This document shows positions 1 through 9,289 of a stretch of 64,000 bases of DNA, in pieces. Made by a program: the position numbers and the translations under genes. The DNA is taken from positions 186,001 to 250,000 of the forward strand of contig NZ_JAFVLN010000013.1 of the NCBI RefSeq assembly GCF_017377775.1, given 5' to 3'. How positions within the stretch are numbered: position 1 is the stretch's first letter; every line of letters begins with the position of its first letter. The notes below the pieces were generated by a model. It was not told the origin of the DNA. It was given only the letters and a program-made list of their open reading frames with translations, and made no database searches. Source of the DNA: Streptomyces sp. VRA16 Mangrove soil. Its GTDB lineage: Bacteria; Actinomycetota; Actinomycetes; Streptomycetales; Streptomycetaceae.

Positions 1-1079
1 GCGGGGGTACCGAGGCAGGGCTGCTCCAACGGGTACCACCAGAATCCGTTCGCCTCGTTCTCCAGACCACCCAGGCCCACGACGGCATCGCCGGCCCGGT
101 CCCGGCAGGCCAGTACGACACATTCATAGCCGTCGACCGTCGCCCGCAGCGCCGCGTAGCCACCGTCGGCCGCCGCCCCGGTCAGCGGCAGCGGCCAGCC
201 GCCGGCCCGCCAGGCCGCCGGGGCTCCGCCCACGGCATCCGTCCAGAAGAACGTCGGCCGCCCGGGGAAGGTCTCCAGCGCAGTGACGGTGCCCGGCGCG
301 GGTCGCAGCGCAAAGCCGCGCGGCTGCGCGAAGTCGCCCCCGGCCTGGGTCTGGCCCCAAACGAACACTCCGGTCTCGGCGGCGGCGACGACCTCGATCC
401 GGCCGTCGTCGAGCGCGACCGGCGCCGGTCGCGGGTCGAGTCCCATTCCCTGGAGGTCCTGCCAGGGCTGCCACTTGCCGCCCGCGCCTTCGCGGCGCAT
501 CATCAGCCCGCCGTGCGCGCCGCGCACGAAGACGTACACAGTGCCGTCCTTGGCCACCGCACCGCTCGGCGGGGCGACATGAGCGCCCTGGTTCCTGTCC
601 TTGTGCGGGTTGCCGAGCGAACGCCAGTCGGTGAAGGCCAGACCGGTCTGGTACTGGATGGCGTGCACGATGTCGACACCCACGACGCCGTTCGCGTCGG
701 TACGCTTCCTGCGGCCCAGGAAGTGGACATAGGAATCGGCGCCCTGCACCACCCTGAGATGCGTGAGGCCGGCCACGGCGACGAAGTGCGGCCCATTCCA
801 CGACGGGCCGCCCGCGGCAGTCTCCGTCCAGCGCAGCAGCCCGCCTTCGGTGGGGGCGTACAGGCTGAGTCGGCCGTCTCTGCCACGGGTGAGCCACTGA
901 CCGTGGGCAGCACCCGACGTCATGCTCTCCGACGCTGCGCCGATGGCGCTGTCCGGGCCTGGCGACCTTCTCCGCATGGCCGGGTGTACCTTCCTGAAGC
1001 CCGCCGTGTCGCGGGCAACACGGGCGAGGGAACTGAGAAAACTCGCACCATCATATGCGCGTCGGACATTCGTTCCCAT
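1..1079 (-). CDS. PLL/tachylectin-like beta-propeller protein (3' end outside window)
   Basis: An open frame runs from an ATG at 1079-1077 to the window edge without a stop, about 359 codons; the C-terminus is missing. The start is supported by GGGAGGG just upstream. After roughly 65 residues without recognisable features, the protein repeats blade-like units such as RGRDGRLSLYAP, VYVFVRGAHGGLMMRR and IEVVAAAETGVFVWG. This spacing of short VxVFxRG/GxLxxW strands resembles PLL-type lectin propellers. I see no clear signal peptide, since the first 40 residues are basic and only mildly hydrophobic. It is divergent from the PIN/NYN-like gene, with 108 bp between the starts. The fold assignment is by pattern only; ligand and role are unknown. 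Confidence 0.6.
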   Translation of the reverse strand, partial: MGTNVRRAYDGASFLSSLARVARDTAGFRKVHPAMRRRSPGPDSAIGAASESMTSGAAHGQWLTRGRDGRLSLYAPTEGGLLRWTETAAGGPSWNGPHFVAVAGLTHLRVVQGADSYVHFLGRRKRTDANGVVGVDIVHAIQYQTGLAFTDWRSLGNPHKDRNQGAHVAPPSGAVAKDGTVYVFVRGAHGGLMMRREGAGGKWQPWQDLQGMGLDPRPAPVALDDGRIEVVAAAETGVFVWGQTQAGGDFAQPRGFALRPAPGTVTALETFPGRPTFFWTDAVGGAPAAWRAGGWPLPLTGAAADGGYAALRATVDGYECVVLACRDRAGDAVVGLGGLENEANGFWWYPLEQPCLGTP

Positions 1080-1187
1080 GACGTCCCTCCCTGGTCACAG
1101 CTCGCTCGGCCAGGGCACAGCGGCCCGGCCAAAAGCCGCGTACCGTTCCTGCACAGTCGCGCACGACAGCGGAAGGAGCGCGAAGCC

Positions 1188-1538
1188 ATGTCGATCTTGC
1201 TGGTGGTGGACGGTGCGAACGTCGTGGGCTCCGTGCCCGACGGCTGGTGGCGCGACCGTCGCTCCGCTGCTGTCCGCTTGCGCGACCGGCTCGCGGTCCG
1301 CGCCGGTCAGCATCCGGAGGAGGATGTGGTCCTGGTCGTGGAGGGCCGTGCACGGGGTGTCGATCCGGTGCCCGGAGTCAGGATCGAAGAGGCACCTGGC
1401 GAGGGCGACGACCACATCGTGGCCGTGGCGGCCGCAGCGACCGCGCCCTGCGTGGTAGTCACCGCCGACCGTGCGCTGCGCCGGAGAGTCGAGGAGGTGG
1501 GGGCTCGGTGCGTGGGCCCACGCACCGTGTACCCGTAA
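1188..1538 (+). CDS. PIN/NYN-like small nuclease-fold protein
   Basis: 116 residues from an ATG with GGAAGGAG 12-17 bases upstream. The conserved acidic positions are typical of the PIN/NYN fold: VDGANVVGS at residues 7-15, a VVEG strand near 54, GEGDDHIV near 75 and TADRALRRRV near 93. Annotation pipelines often call relatives 'NTP pyrophosphohydrolase', but the motifs favour a metal-dependent nuclease-like fold. A single-domain protein of this size would probably act as a small RNase or toxin-like nuclease; no antitoxin partner is visible beside it. It converges on the GT39 gene with only 4 bp between stops, and its last codons contain a palindrome that may end transcription from both sides. 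Confidence 0.7.
   Translation: MSILLVVDGANVVGSVPDGWWRDRRSAAVRLRDRLAVRAGQHPEEDVVLVVEGRARGVDPVPGVRIEEAPGEGDDHIVAVAAAATAPCVVVTADRALRRRVEEVGARCVGPRTVYP
1506..1527. terminator. Perfect 22-bp palindrome inside the end of the PIN/NYN gene
   Basis: CGGTGCGTGGG (1506-1516) is followed directly by its exact reverse complement (1517-1527). It lies 8 bp before the stop of the plus-strand gene and 15 bp past the stop of the converging minus-strand gene, so it could act as a bidirectional terminator embedded in coding sequence. There is no T-run, as is usual in Streptomyces. Confidence 0.5.
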
Positions 1539-1542
1539 CACC

Positions 1543-3012
1543 TCAGGTTCGCCGGCCGTACACCACAGCCCCGTCCACGTACGCCACCACCTCGTACGCC
1601 CCCAACAACCGCCGCACCCCCCGCACCCGCTCCACCCCGTACGCGGCCCCCCGCGAGTCGTCCACGACCAGCGCGGGCGGCCGCGCCGAGAACTCCGCGC
1701 GGAAGGTGCGCCAGGTTCCCGGCACCGCCCGTCTCTCCCCCACCCGCCCCCCGTCCCGCCCGCCGCTGTAATTCGTCAGCAGCCCCGCCGTCAGGAAGCG
1801 GCTCGCCGGGGTGCGGTCGGAGAGCCAGTACGTCTCCGGGTGCATGCCCCAGATCAGGACCGGGGTGCCGGGGGGCGTGCGGGACTGTACCGCCGCCGCG
1901 ACCCGCTGGGCGTGGGTCAGTTCGGGGCGTGGGGCCAGCAGGCCCCAGGTCAGGAACAGGGCGCAGCAGCACACCGACACCAGCAGCGCGTCCACTCTCC
2001 GCTCGCGCGGCAGGATCGCCAGCGCCGCCGTACCCAACAGCGCGATGGGCGGCGTGAGTTGGAGGAAGTAGTGGCCGAAGAAGTGGAAGCCGGCCAGCAC
2101 CGCGAGCGCCGACGAGCCCAGCCACAGCCACAGTTCCGCGCAGCCGGTGCGGGCGAGGCGCAGGACGCGCAGCACCGGCGGGACGATGCCCGCGCAGGCC
2201 AGGCCCAAGATCGCCGCGTTCGTCAACCCCCTTACGAGAACGTGGAGTTCGGAGCCGGTGAAGGACGCGTACGCACCTGAGCCGGTCACCGTCCAGAACA
2301 GGAAGCCCGACGGGTCGGTGACGCAGGCCGCGGCCAGCACCGGCGCGGCCACCCCGGCCGCGCACCGCAGCACGTCCCCGCGCGGCGCCCCGCACCGCCA
2401 CAGCGCCCAGGCGCAGGGCACGAGCACCGCCGCCCCGGTCTGCTTGGTGAGGAAGGCGCCGGCGACCGCGATCCCGCACCACCCCCAGCGGCCGCGGTCC
2501 GCGCACCGGACGGCCGCCGCGGTCCACGGCAGCATGAACACCTCGAAGGCCGCGGCCTGGGTGTCCTCCGGGTTGAGGCCGATGGAGATCAGGAGGTACA
2601 GGACGCCCGCGGTGCGGCCCGCGGCGTCGCCCCAGCGGCGTCGCGCGATCGACGCGAGCAGCGCCGCCGTGCCGAACTGGGCCGCCACGGCACAGACCTT
2701 GAGCGGGGTCAGTGACTGCGAGCCGAAGAGCGCGAACACCGCCTCGTACAGCCAGGGCACGAGCGGCGGTTTGCGGTCGACCACCGTCTCGTAGAGCGCT
2801 CCGCCGTGCGCCAACATCCGTGCCTGGACGGCGAGATAGCCCTCGTCGGGGTTCCACAGGGGGTGCGTGAAGGACGGGATGCGGGTGACGCAGGCCAGCA
2901 GGGCGAGGAGCGGGAGAAGTCCGCGCCAGTAGGCGGTGACGGGGGTCGGGCGCCGGACATCGCCGCGGCCTTCGGATACGTACGGTGATGACTGCGGCGC
3001 CTCGATGAGCAT
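1543..3012 (-). CDS. GT39/ArnT-type membrane glycosyltransferase
   Basis: 489 residues if started at the ATG at 3012. An in-frame TTG at 3021 gives a three-residue longer form, but TAGTTT sits 7 nt before the ATG, as in leaderless Streptomyces transcripts, and no ribosome-binding site is present. After a short cytoplasmic N-terminus the protein is a string of hydrophobic segments starting with LLPLLALLACVTRIP. The first extracellular loop carries WNPDEGYLAVQARMLAHGG and VVDRKPPLVPWLY. The acidic pair there (DE) is the hallmark of GT-C enzymes that use polyprenyl-phosphate sugars (family 39/ArnT/PMT). It probably transfers a sugar to a surface lipid, glycan or protein outside the membrane. The acceptor is unknown and the gene stands alone. 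Confidence 0.72.
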   Translation of the reverse strand: MLIEAPQSSPYVSEGRGDVRRPTPVTAYWRGLLPLLALLACVTRIPSFTHPLWNPDEGYLAVQARMLAHGGALYETVVDRKPPLVPWLYEAVFALFGSQSLTPLKVCAVAAQFGTAALLASIARRRWGDAAGRTAGVLYLLISIGLNPEDTQAAAFEVFMLPWTAAAVRCADRGRWGWCGIAVAGAFLTKQTGAAVLVPCAWALWRCGAPRGDVLRCAAGVAAPVLAAACVTDPSGFLFWTVTGSGAYASFTGSELHVLVRGLTNAAILGLACAGIVPPVLRVLRLARTGCAELWLWLGSSALAVLAGFHFFGHYFLQLTPPIALLGTAALAILPRERRVDALLVSVCCCALFLTWGLLAPRPELTHAQRVAAAVQSRTPPGTPVLIWGMHPETYWLSDRTPASRFLTAGLLTNYSGGRDGGRVGERRAVPGTWRTFRAEFSARPPALVVDDSRGAAYGVERVRGVRRLLGAYEVVAYVDGAVVYGRRT

Positions 3013-3026
3013 GCGTGCCAAACTAT

Positions 3027-3068
3027 CCGGCCCCGTATGTCCGGTTGAAGCGGGACATACGGGGCCGG
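3027..3068. terminator. Strong hairpin, 16-bp perfect stem
   Basis: CCGGCCCCGTATGTCC (3027-3042) pairs perfectly with 3053-3068 around a 10-nt loop. It starts 27 nt downstream of the permease stop on the minus strand and ends 15 bp before the GT39 start, so it should stop permease transcripts from entering the glycosyltransferase gene. Confidence 0.8.
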
Positions 3069-3094
3069 TGAAGATCGCATCAACCGGTTGACGG

Positions 3095-4609
3095 CTACCG
3101 GGAGTTGCGGGCCAGCTTGCTGTGCGTGCGGCCGTACGCGAAGTAGATGACCAGGCCGAACACCATCCAGGCGAGGAACCGCAGCCAGGTCTCCACGGAG
3201 AGGTTGAGCATCAGCCACACCGACGCGGCGACCGAGGCGATGGGCAGCGCGGGGACCCACGGGGCGCGGAAGGCGCGGGGCAGGTCGGGGCGGCTGCGGC
3301 GCAGGATGATCACGCCGAGGGCGACCACGACGAAGGCGAAGAGCGTGCCGATGTTGACCAGCTTGGAGAGCTCCTCCAGGGAGACGAATCCGGCCAGCAG
3401 CGCGGAGGCGACGCCCAGGATGATCGTCGAGCGGTACGGCGTGCGGAACTTCGGGTGGACGTGGCTGAAGACCGGCGGCAGCAGGCCGTCGCGGCTCATC
3501 GCGAAGAAGACGCGGCCCTGGCCGAGCAGCAGGATCATCACGACGGTGATCAGGCCGATGATCGCGCCGAAGTTGATCAGGCCCGCCCAGAACGGCTGGC
3601 CGATCGCCTTGAAGGCGTCCGCGAGCGGCGCCGCCGTGCTGAGCTCCGAGTACTTCTGCATGCCGGTGACGACGATCGACACGGCGACGTAGAGGACCGT
3701 GCAGATGGCGAGGGAGCCGATGATGCCGCGCGGCACGTCCTTGCTCGGGTTGCGGGTCTCCTCGGCGGCCGTGGCGACGACGTCGAAGCCGATGTACGAG
3801 AAGAAGACGATGGCCGCGGCGGTGAAGATGCCCATCACGCCGAACGCGGACGGGGTGTAGCCGAAGATCGCCTCAAGGAGTGTGGCGCTCAGACCCGACT
3901 GGCCGGTCAGCTCCTTCTGCGGCGGGATGAAGGGCTTGTAGTTGGCGCCGACGATGTGGAAGCTGCCGACCGCGATGATGATGAGGACGACCATCACCTT
4001 GATCGCGACGACGATCGAGGTGACGTGCGCGGACAGCTTGACGCCGACGACCAGGACGCCGGTCATGACGAGGATCAGCAGCGCGGCGGCGATGTTGAAA
4101 CCGAACTTGCCGTCGGACGGGCCGGTCAGGACGGTGGGCAGCGGGATGCCCCACTGGTCCAGGAGCGACTGCGCGTATCCCGACCAGCCGACGGCGACCG
4201 TGGCCGCGCCGAGCGCCAGCTCCAGGACGAGGTCCCAGCCGATGATCCAGGCGACGAACTCACCGAGCGAGGCGTAGGAGAAGGTGTACGCGGACCCGGC
4301 CACCGGGACCGTGGAGGCGAACTCCGCGTAGCACAGGGCCGCGAGGGCACAGACGACACCGGCGACGACGAAGGCCAGGGAGACGGCGGGGCCGGCGTAC
4401 TCCTTGGCGACCTGGCCCGTGGTGACGAAGATGCCGGCCCCGATGACGACGCCGACGCCGAAGACCGTGAGATCGAGCGCGGAGAGGGTTTTGTTGAGCT
4501 TGTGCTCGGGTTCCTCGGTGTCCTTGATGGACTGCTCGATGGATTTCGTGCGGAGCAGACCGTTGCGGGTCCGCTTCTCGCTCGTGTCTGGCTGGGTGGT
4601 CACCGGCAT
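3095..4609 (-). CDS. APC-superfamily cationic amino acid permease
   Basis: 504 residues, ATG preceded by CCAGGAGGT with ideal spacing. A basic and acidic cytoplasmic N-terminus of about 40 residues leads into LTVFGVGVVIGAGIFVTTGQ, the glycine-rich TM1 signature of the APC family, followed by about 12 hydrophobic segments. The conserved FFSYIGFDVVATAAEETRNP stretch (TM6-loop) is typical of the YhdG/CAT-type cationic amino acid branch. It should import an amino acid by proton symport across the cytoplasmic membrane. It is monocistronic and closed by the hairpin at 3027-3068. It is paralogous to the permease at 56336-57787. Substrate cannot be read from sequence alone. Confidence 0.85.
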   Translation of the reverse strand: MPVTTQPDTSEKRTRNGLLRTKSIEQSIKDTEEPEHKLNKTLSALDLTVFGVGVVIGAGIFVTTGQVAKEYAGPAVSLAFVVAGVVCALAALCYAEFASTVPVAGSAYTFSYASLGEFVAWIIGWDLVLELALGAATVAVGWSGYAQSLLDQWGIPLPTVLTGPSDGKFGFNIAAALLILVMTGVLVVGVKLSAHVTSIVVAIKVMVVLIIIAVGSFHIVGANYKPFIPPQKELTGQSGLSATLLEAIFGYTPSAFGVMGIFTAAAIVFFSYIGFDVVATAAEETRNPSKDVPRGIIGSLAICTVLYVAVSIVVTGMQKYSELSTAAPLADAFKAIGQPFWAGLINFGAIIGLITVVMILLLGQGRVFFAMSRDGLLPPVFSHVHPKFRTPYRSTIILGVASALLAGFVSLEELSKLVNIGTLFAFVVVALGVIILRRSRPDLPRAFRAPWVPALPIASVAASVWLMLNLSVETWLRFLAWMVFGLVIYFAYGRTHSKLARNSR

Positions 4610-4697
4610 ACCTCCTGGGGCTCGTCGTCCTCGACATGATCGAGACGAGTAGCCTGCGGCGTGCCGGTCAGTCCCCCAGGTTCACACCAATGGGGCT

Positions 4698-4728
4698 GGT
4701 CGGACTCACCCAATGGGTGGGTCCGACC
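4698..4728. terminator. Hairpin downstream of dxs
   Basis: GGTCGGACTCACCCA (4698-4712) pairs with 4714-4728 with one G-T wobble around a tight centre. It lies about 85 nt past the dxs stop and is the likely dxs terminator. The remaining intergenic sequence between 4610 and 4812 holds only this hairpin and the dispersed repeat next to dxs. Confidence 0.55.
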
Positions 4729-4748
4729 CCCTGCGTGCCCTCCAGTGT

Positions 4749-4812
4749 CTGTCCGGCGGAGCCGGTCGCGGGCGCGGGCCACACGGATGCGGCCCGATCC
4801 GCCGTACCGGCC
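4749..4812. repeat. Dispersed palindromic intergenic repeat, copy A (degenerate)
   Basis: CTGTCCGGCGGA ... GATCCGCC encloses a core with GTCGCGGGCGCGG and CACACGGATGCG. The plus strand here matches the minus strand of the element at 59054-59116, about 54 kb away. The right end is eroded (GTACCGG instead of GGACAGG). The element abuts the TAG stop of dxs. The match between two unrelated loci marks a family of small mobile or REP-like sequences. Confidence 0.75.
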
Positions 4813-6741
4813 CTAGTCGCGCGCCGCCTCGACCTCGCGGTCCGCTCGGTCCTCGCGGTCGTAGCGGCCGTCCAGCTTCGAGACCAGGCCGGTGACCTGG
4901 CGGGCGATGTCCGGTGCGGTCAGGCCGATCTCCGCCATGACCTCCTTGCGGGAGGCGTGGTCGAGGAAGCGCGGCGGGATGCCGAAGTCGCGCAGCGGGA
5001 CGTCGACGCCCGCGTCGCGCAGGGCCTGCGCGATCGACGAGCCGACGCCGCCGACCCGGGAGTTGTCCTCGACGGTGACGACGACGCGGTGCCGCTCGGC
5101 CAGCGGGGCCATCGCCTCGTCGACCGGCTTGACCCAGCGCGGGTCGACGACGGTCGTGGTGATGCCCTGCTTGTCGAGCAGGTCGGCGATCTCCAGGCAC
5201 ATCGGGGCGAGGGCGCCGACCGACACCAGGAGGACATCGGGCCGGTCGCTGCCCGGCTCGCGCAGTACGTCCATGCCGCCGACCTTGCCGACGGCCTCGA
5301 CGGCCGGGCCGACCGCGCCCTTCGAGTAGCGGACGACCGTGGGCGCGTCCTCGACCTGGACGGCCTCGCGCAGCTGGGCGCGGACCTGGTCGGCGTCGCG
5401 CGGCGCGGCGATCCGGACGCCCGGGACGACCTGGAGGATCGACATGTCCCACATGCCGTTGTGGGAGGCGCCGTCGGTGCCGGTGACGCCGGCCCGGTCC
5501 AGGACGAAGGTGACGCCGCACTTGTGCAGGGCCACGTCCATCAGGAGCTGGTCGAAGGCGCGGTTGAGGAACGTCGCGTAGACCGCGAAGACCGGGTGCA
5601 GGCCGCCGTGGGCCAGGCCCGCCGCGGACACCGCGCCGTGCTGCTCCGCGATGCCGACGTCGTAGACGCGCTCCGGGAACGCCTTGGCGAACTTGTCGAG
5701 GCCGACCGGCTGCAGCATGGCGGCCGTGATGGCGACGATGTCGTCGCGCTCCTGGCCGAGCTTGAGCATCTCCTCGCCGAAGACCGAGGTCCAGTCGGCG
5801 CCCGCGGCCTTGATCGGCAGGCCGGTGTCGGGGTGGATGGGGCCGATGCCGTGGAAGCGGTCCGCCTCGTCCTCCAGGGCCGGGCGGTAGCCGCGGCCCT
5901 TCTCGGTCAGGCAGTGCACGATCACCGGGCCGCCGAAGCGCTTGGCGCGGGTCAGCGCCGACTCCAGGGCCTCGATGTCGTGGCCGTCGATGGGGCCGAG
6001 GTACTTCAGGCCGAGGTCCTCGAACATGCCCTGCGGGGCGATGAAGTCCTTGAGGCCCTTCTTGGCACCGTGCAGCGTCTCGTACAGCGGCTTGCCGACG
6101 ACCGGGGTGCGCTCCAGGAGGTCCTTGCCGCGGGCCAGGAAGCGCTCGTAGCCGTCGGTGGTGCGCAGGGTCGCCAGGTGGTTGGCGAGGCCGCCGATGG
6201 TGGGCGCGTACGAGCGCTCGTTGTCGTTGACGACGATCACCAGCGGGCGGTCCTTGGCGGCCGCGATGTTGTTCAGCGCCTCCCAGGCCATGCCGCCGGT
6301 CAGCGCGCCGTCGCCGATGACCGCGACGACGTGGTCGTCACGGCGCTTGAGCTCGTTGGCCTTCGCGATGCCGTCGGCCCAGCCGAGGACCGTGGAGGCG
6401 TGGCTGTTCTCGATGACGTCGTGCTCGGACTCGGCCTGCGAGGGGTAGCCGGACAGGCCGCCCTTCATCTTCAGCTTGGAGAAGTCCTGCCGGCCGGTGA
6501 GCAGCTTGTGCACGTAGGACTGGTGACCGGTGTCGAAGAGGATCTTGTCCTGCGGCGACTCGAAGACGCGGTGCAGGGCGATCGTCAGTTCGACGACGCC
6601 GAGGTTCGGGCCGAGGTGGCCGCCGGTCTTGGAAACCGCGTCGACGAGGAAGGTCCGGATCTCTCCTGCCAGCTGGTCCAGCTGCTCCTGGCTGAGCCGG
6701 TCCAGATCGCGCGGTCCCGTGATGCGGGTCAGCAGCGGCAC
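4813..6741 (-). CDS. dxs: 1-deoxy-D-xylulose-5-phosphate synthase
   Basis: 642 residues. The frame stays open further upstream, but AAGGAGG lies 5 nt before the GTG at 6741, giving the usual N-terminus VPLLTRITGPRDLDRLSQEQ. It condenses pyruvate with glyceraldehyde 3-phosphate using thiamine diphosphate, the first step of the MEP isoprenoid pathway in the cytosol. Diagnostic motifs: GHQSYVHKLLTGR (residues about 80-92), the ThDP/Mg motif GDGALTGGMAWEALNN (about 155-170), and the catalytic-glutamate segment IAEQHGAV in the pyrimidine-binding domain. Length is normal for the family (about 640). It is a single-gene unit followed by a dispersed repeat and a hairpin. The identification is secure. 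Confidence 0.97.
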   Translation of the reverse strand: MPLLTRITGPRDLDRLSQEQLDQLAGEIRTFLVDAVSKTGGHLGPNLGVVELTIALHRVFESPQDKILFDTGHQSYVHKLLTGRQDFSKLKMKGGLSGYPSQAESEHDVIENSHASTVLGWADGIAKANELKRRDDHVVAVIGDGALTGGMAWEALNNIAAAKDRPLVIVVNDNERSYAPTIGGLANHLATLRTTDGYERFLARGKDLLERTPVVGKPLYETLHGAKKGLKDFIAPQGMFEDLGLKYLGPIDGHDIEALESALTRAKRFGGPVIVHCLTEKGRGYRPALEDEADRFHGIGPIHPDTGLPIKAAGADWTSVFGEEMLKLGQERDDIVAITAAMLQPVGLDKFAKAFPERVYDVGIAEQHGAVSAAGLAHGGLHPVFAVYATFLNRAFDQLLMDVALHKCGVTFVLDRAGVTGTDGASHNGMWDMSILQVVPGVRIAAPRDADQVRAQLREAVQVEDAPTVVRYSKGAVGPAVEAVGKVGGMDVLREPGSDRPDVLLVSVGALAPMCLEIADLLDKQGITTTVVDPRWVKPVDEAMAPLAERHRVVVTVEDNSRVGGVGSSIAQALRDAGVDVPLRDFGIPPRFLDHASRKEVMAEIGLTAPDIARQVTGLVSKLDGRYDREDRADREVEAARD

Positions 6742-6914
6742 CCGTGCCTCCTTGCAGTAGAGCTGTGAGTAGCTGGTTGAGCTGTTCGAGCTTGCCGGGT
6801 CTGTCGAGTCTAATGTTCCGCCGTTCAAGGCGGAGGGCGGGCCGGGGGTTCCCGGTTCACGCGATCGGCCCTTCGGATAGGAACGCGTGTTCCCCGTGAG
6901 GTGGTTCCACGCAT

Positions 6915-6952
6915 GACTGTGCCCGGCGTCACCCTTGACGCCGGGCACAGTC
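6915..6952. terminator. Terminator of the xylose-type ABC operon
   Basis: GACTGTGCCCGGCGTCA (6915-6931) pairs perfectly with 6936-6952 around a 4-nt loop, 17 bp of stem starting 17 nt beyond the permease stop on the minus strand. The rest of 6742-6968 is the dxs upstream region, where I can place no other element with confidence. Confidence 0.88.
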
Positions 6953-6968
6953 AGCTCAGAGAGCCGGG

Positions 6969-8260
<1,292 letters not shown>

Positions 8261-8264
<4 letters not shown>

Positions 8265-9043
8265 TTCTGAGCCTCCGCGGTGGTGCGCGCCGCACGACGG
8301 GTCACGGCGTTGTCCGTGGCACCGGTGATGGCGGAGATGATTTCTTCCTGCGAGGTCGTCTTGACCTCGAACACGCCGTTGTTGCGGCCGAGCCGGAGCA
8401 CGGCGACCTTGTCGGCGACGGCCTTCACATCGGCCATGTTGTGGCTGATGAGGATGACCGCGAGACCGCGCTCGCGCAGCCGCTCGACGAGGTCGAGGAC
8501 CTGCGCGGTCTGCTCGACGCCGAGGGCCGCGGTCGGCTCGTCGAGGATGACCAGCTTGGGCTCGCCGAGCATGGACCGGGCGATGGCCACGACCTGGCGC
8601 TGGCCGCCGGAGAGCGAGGCGATCGGGATGCGCACGCTGGGGATGCGGATCGACAGGGTCTGGAGCAGTTCGCGCGAGCGGCGCTCCATCTCGACCTCGT
8701 CGAGCACGCCCATCCTCTTGAGCTCACGGCCCAGGAAGAGGTTGCCGACCACGTCGATGTTGTCGCACAGGGCGAGGTCCTGGTAGACGGTCGCGATGCC
8801 CAGCTCCTGGGCATCGTGCGGCTTGTTGACCGCGACCGGCTTGCCGTCCCACTCGATGACGCCGTCATCGATGGGGTGCACACCCGCGATCGTCTTGACA
8901 AGGGTGGACTTTCCGGCGCCGTTGTCGCCGACGAGGGCGACCACCTCTCCGGCGTGGACCTCAAGCTCTACGTCGGTGAGCGCCTGGACGGCACCGAATC
9001 GCTTGGAGACCCCGCGCAACGCCAACACGGGCGTAGCGGACAC
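8261..9043 (-). CDS. Sugar ABC transporter ATP-binding protein (single NBD)
   Basis: 260 residues from a GTG at 9043. An ATG 9 bp upstream is unlikely because the AAGGAG sits only one base before it, whereas it is 9 nt from the GTG. Walker A GDNGAGKST, signature LSGGQRQ, Walker B LVILDEPTAAL and the switch histidine in LISHN are all intact. Unlike E. coli XylG/RbsA (about 500 residues, two fused domains) it contains one nucleotide-binding domain, so it should act as a homodimer on the permease. It follows a 246-bp gap after the binding-protein gene and overlaps the permease gene. Confidence 0.9.
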
Positions 9044-9125
9044 GTGAACCATCTCCTTCGCCGCCAAAGGCCTGACCCGGCGGGAGGTTGAACCAAGAAG
9101 AATGAGGGGGGTTGTTCCGTCCGGC

Positions 9126-9149
9126 GCCCCGCCGTTGAGCTTGCGGGGC
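9126..9149. promoter_or_regulatory. Small hairpin between binding-protein and ATPase genes
   Basis: GCCCCGC (9126-9132) pairs with GCGGGGC (9143-9149). It lies in the 246-bp gap separating the binding-protein gene from the ATPase/permease pair. Such intercistronic stems usually protect or attenuate transcripts so the binding protein is made in excess. The function here is inferred; I see nothing else in the gap. Confidence 0.4.
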
Positions 9150-9289
9150 TGATGGCGGCAGGGCACCGGACGTGCTCGACACGGGTGCGCTACACCGATG
9201 AGAGCGCCAAGTCCCGTGAAGGACAAGGGGAGTTGCCCGGAAGGCGACTCCTGGGAACTGCCGGGGCAGTACCGGGTGTCAGCCGGTGA

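Noticed and set aside
4610..4812. Small gene between permease and dxs
   Set aside because: Only short frames without start signals; the sequence is accounted for by a hairpin and a dispersed repeat.
6742..6948. 69-residue N-terminal extension of Dxs
   Set aside because: Dxs proteins start at VPLLTRI-type sequence and a good AAGGAGG precedes the GTG at 6741; the extension is untranslated leader.
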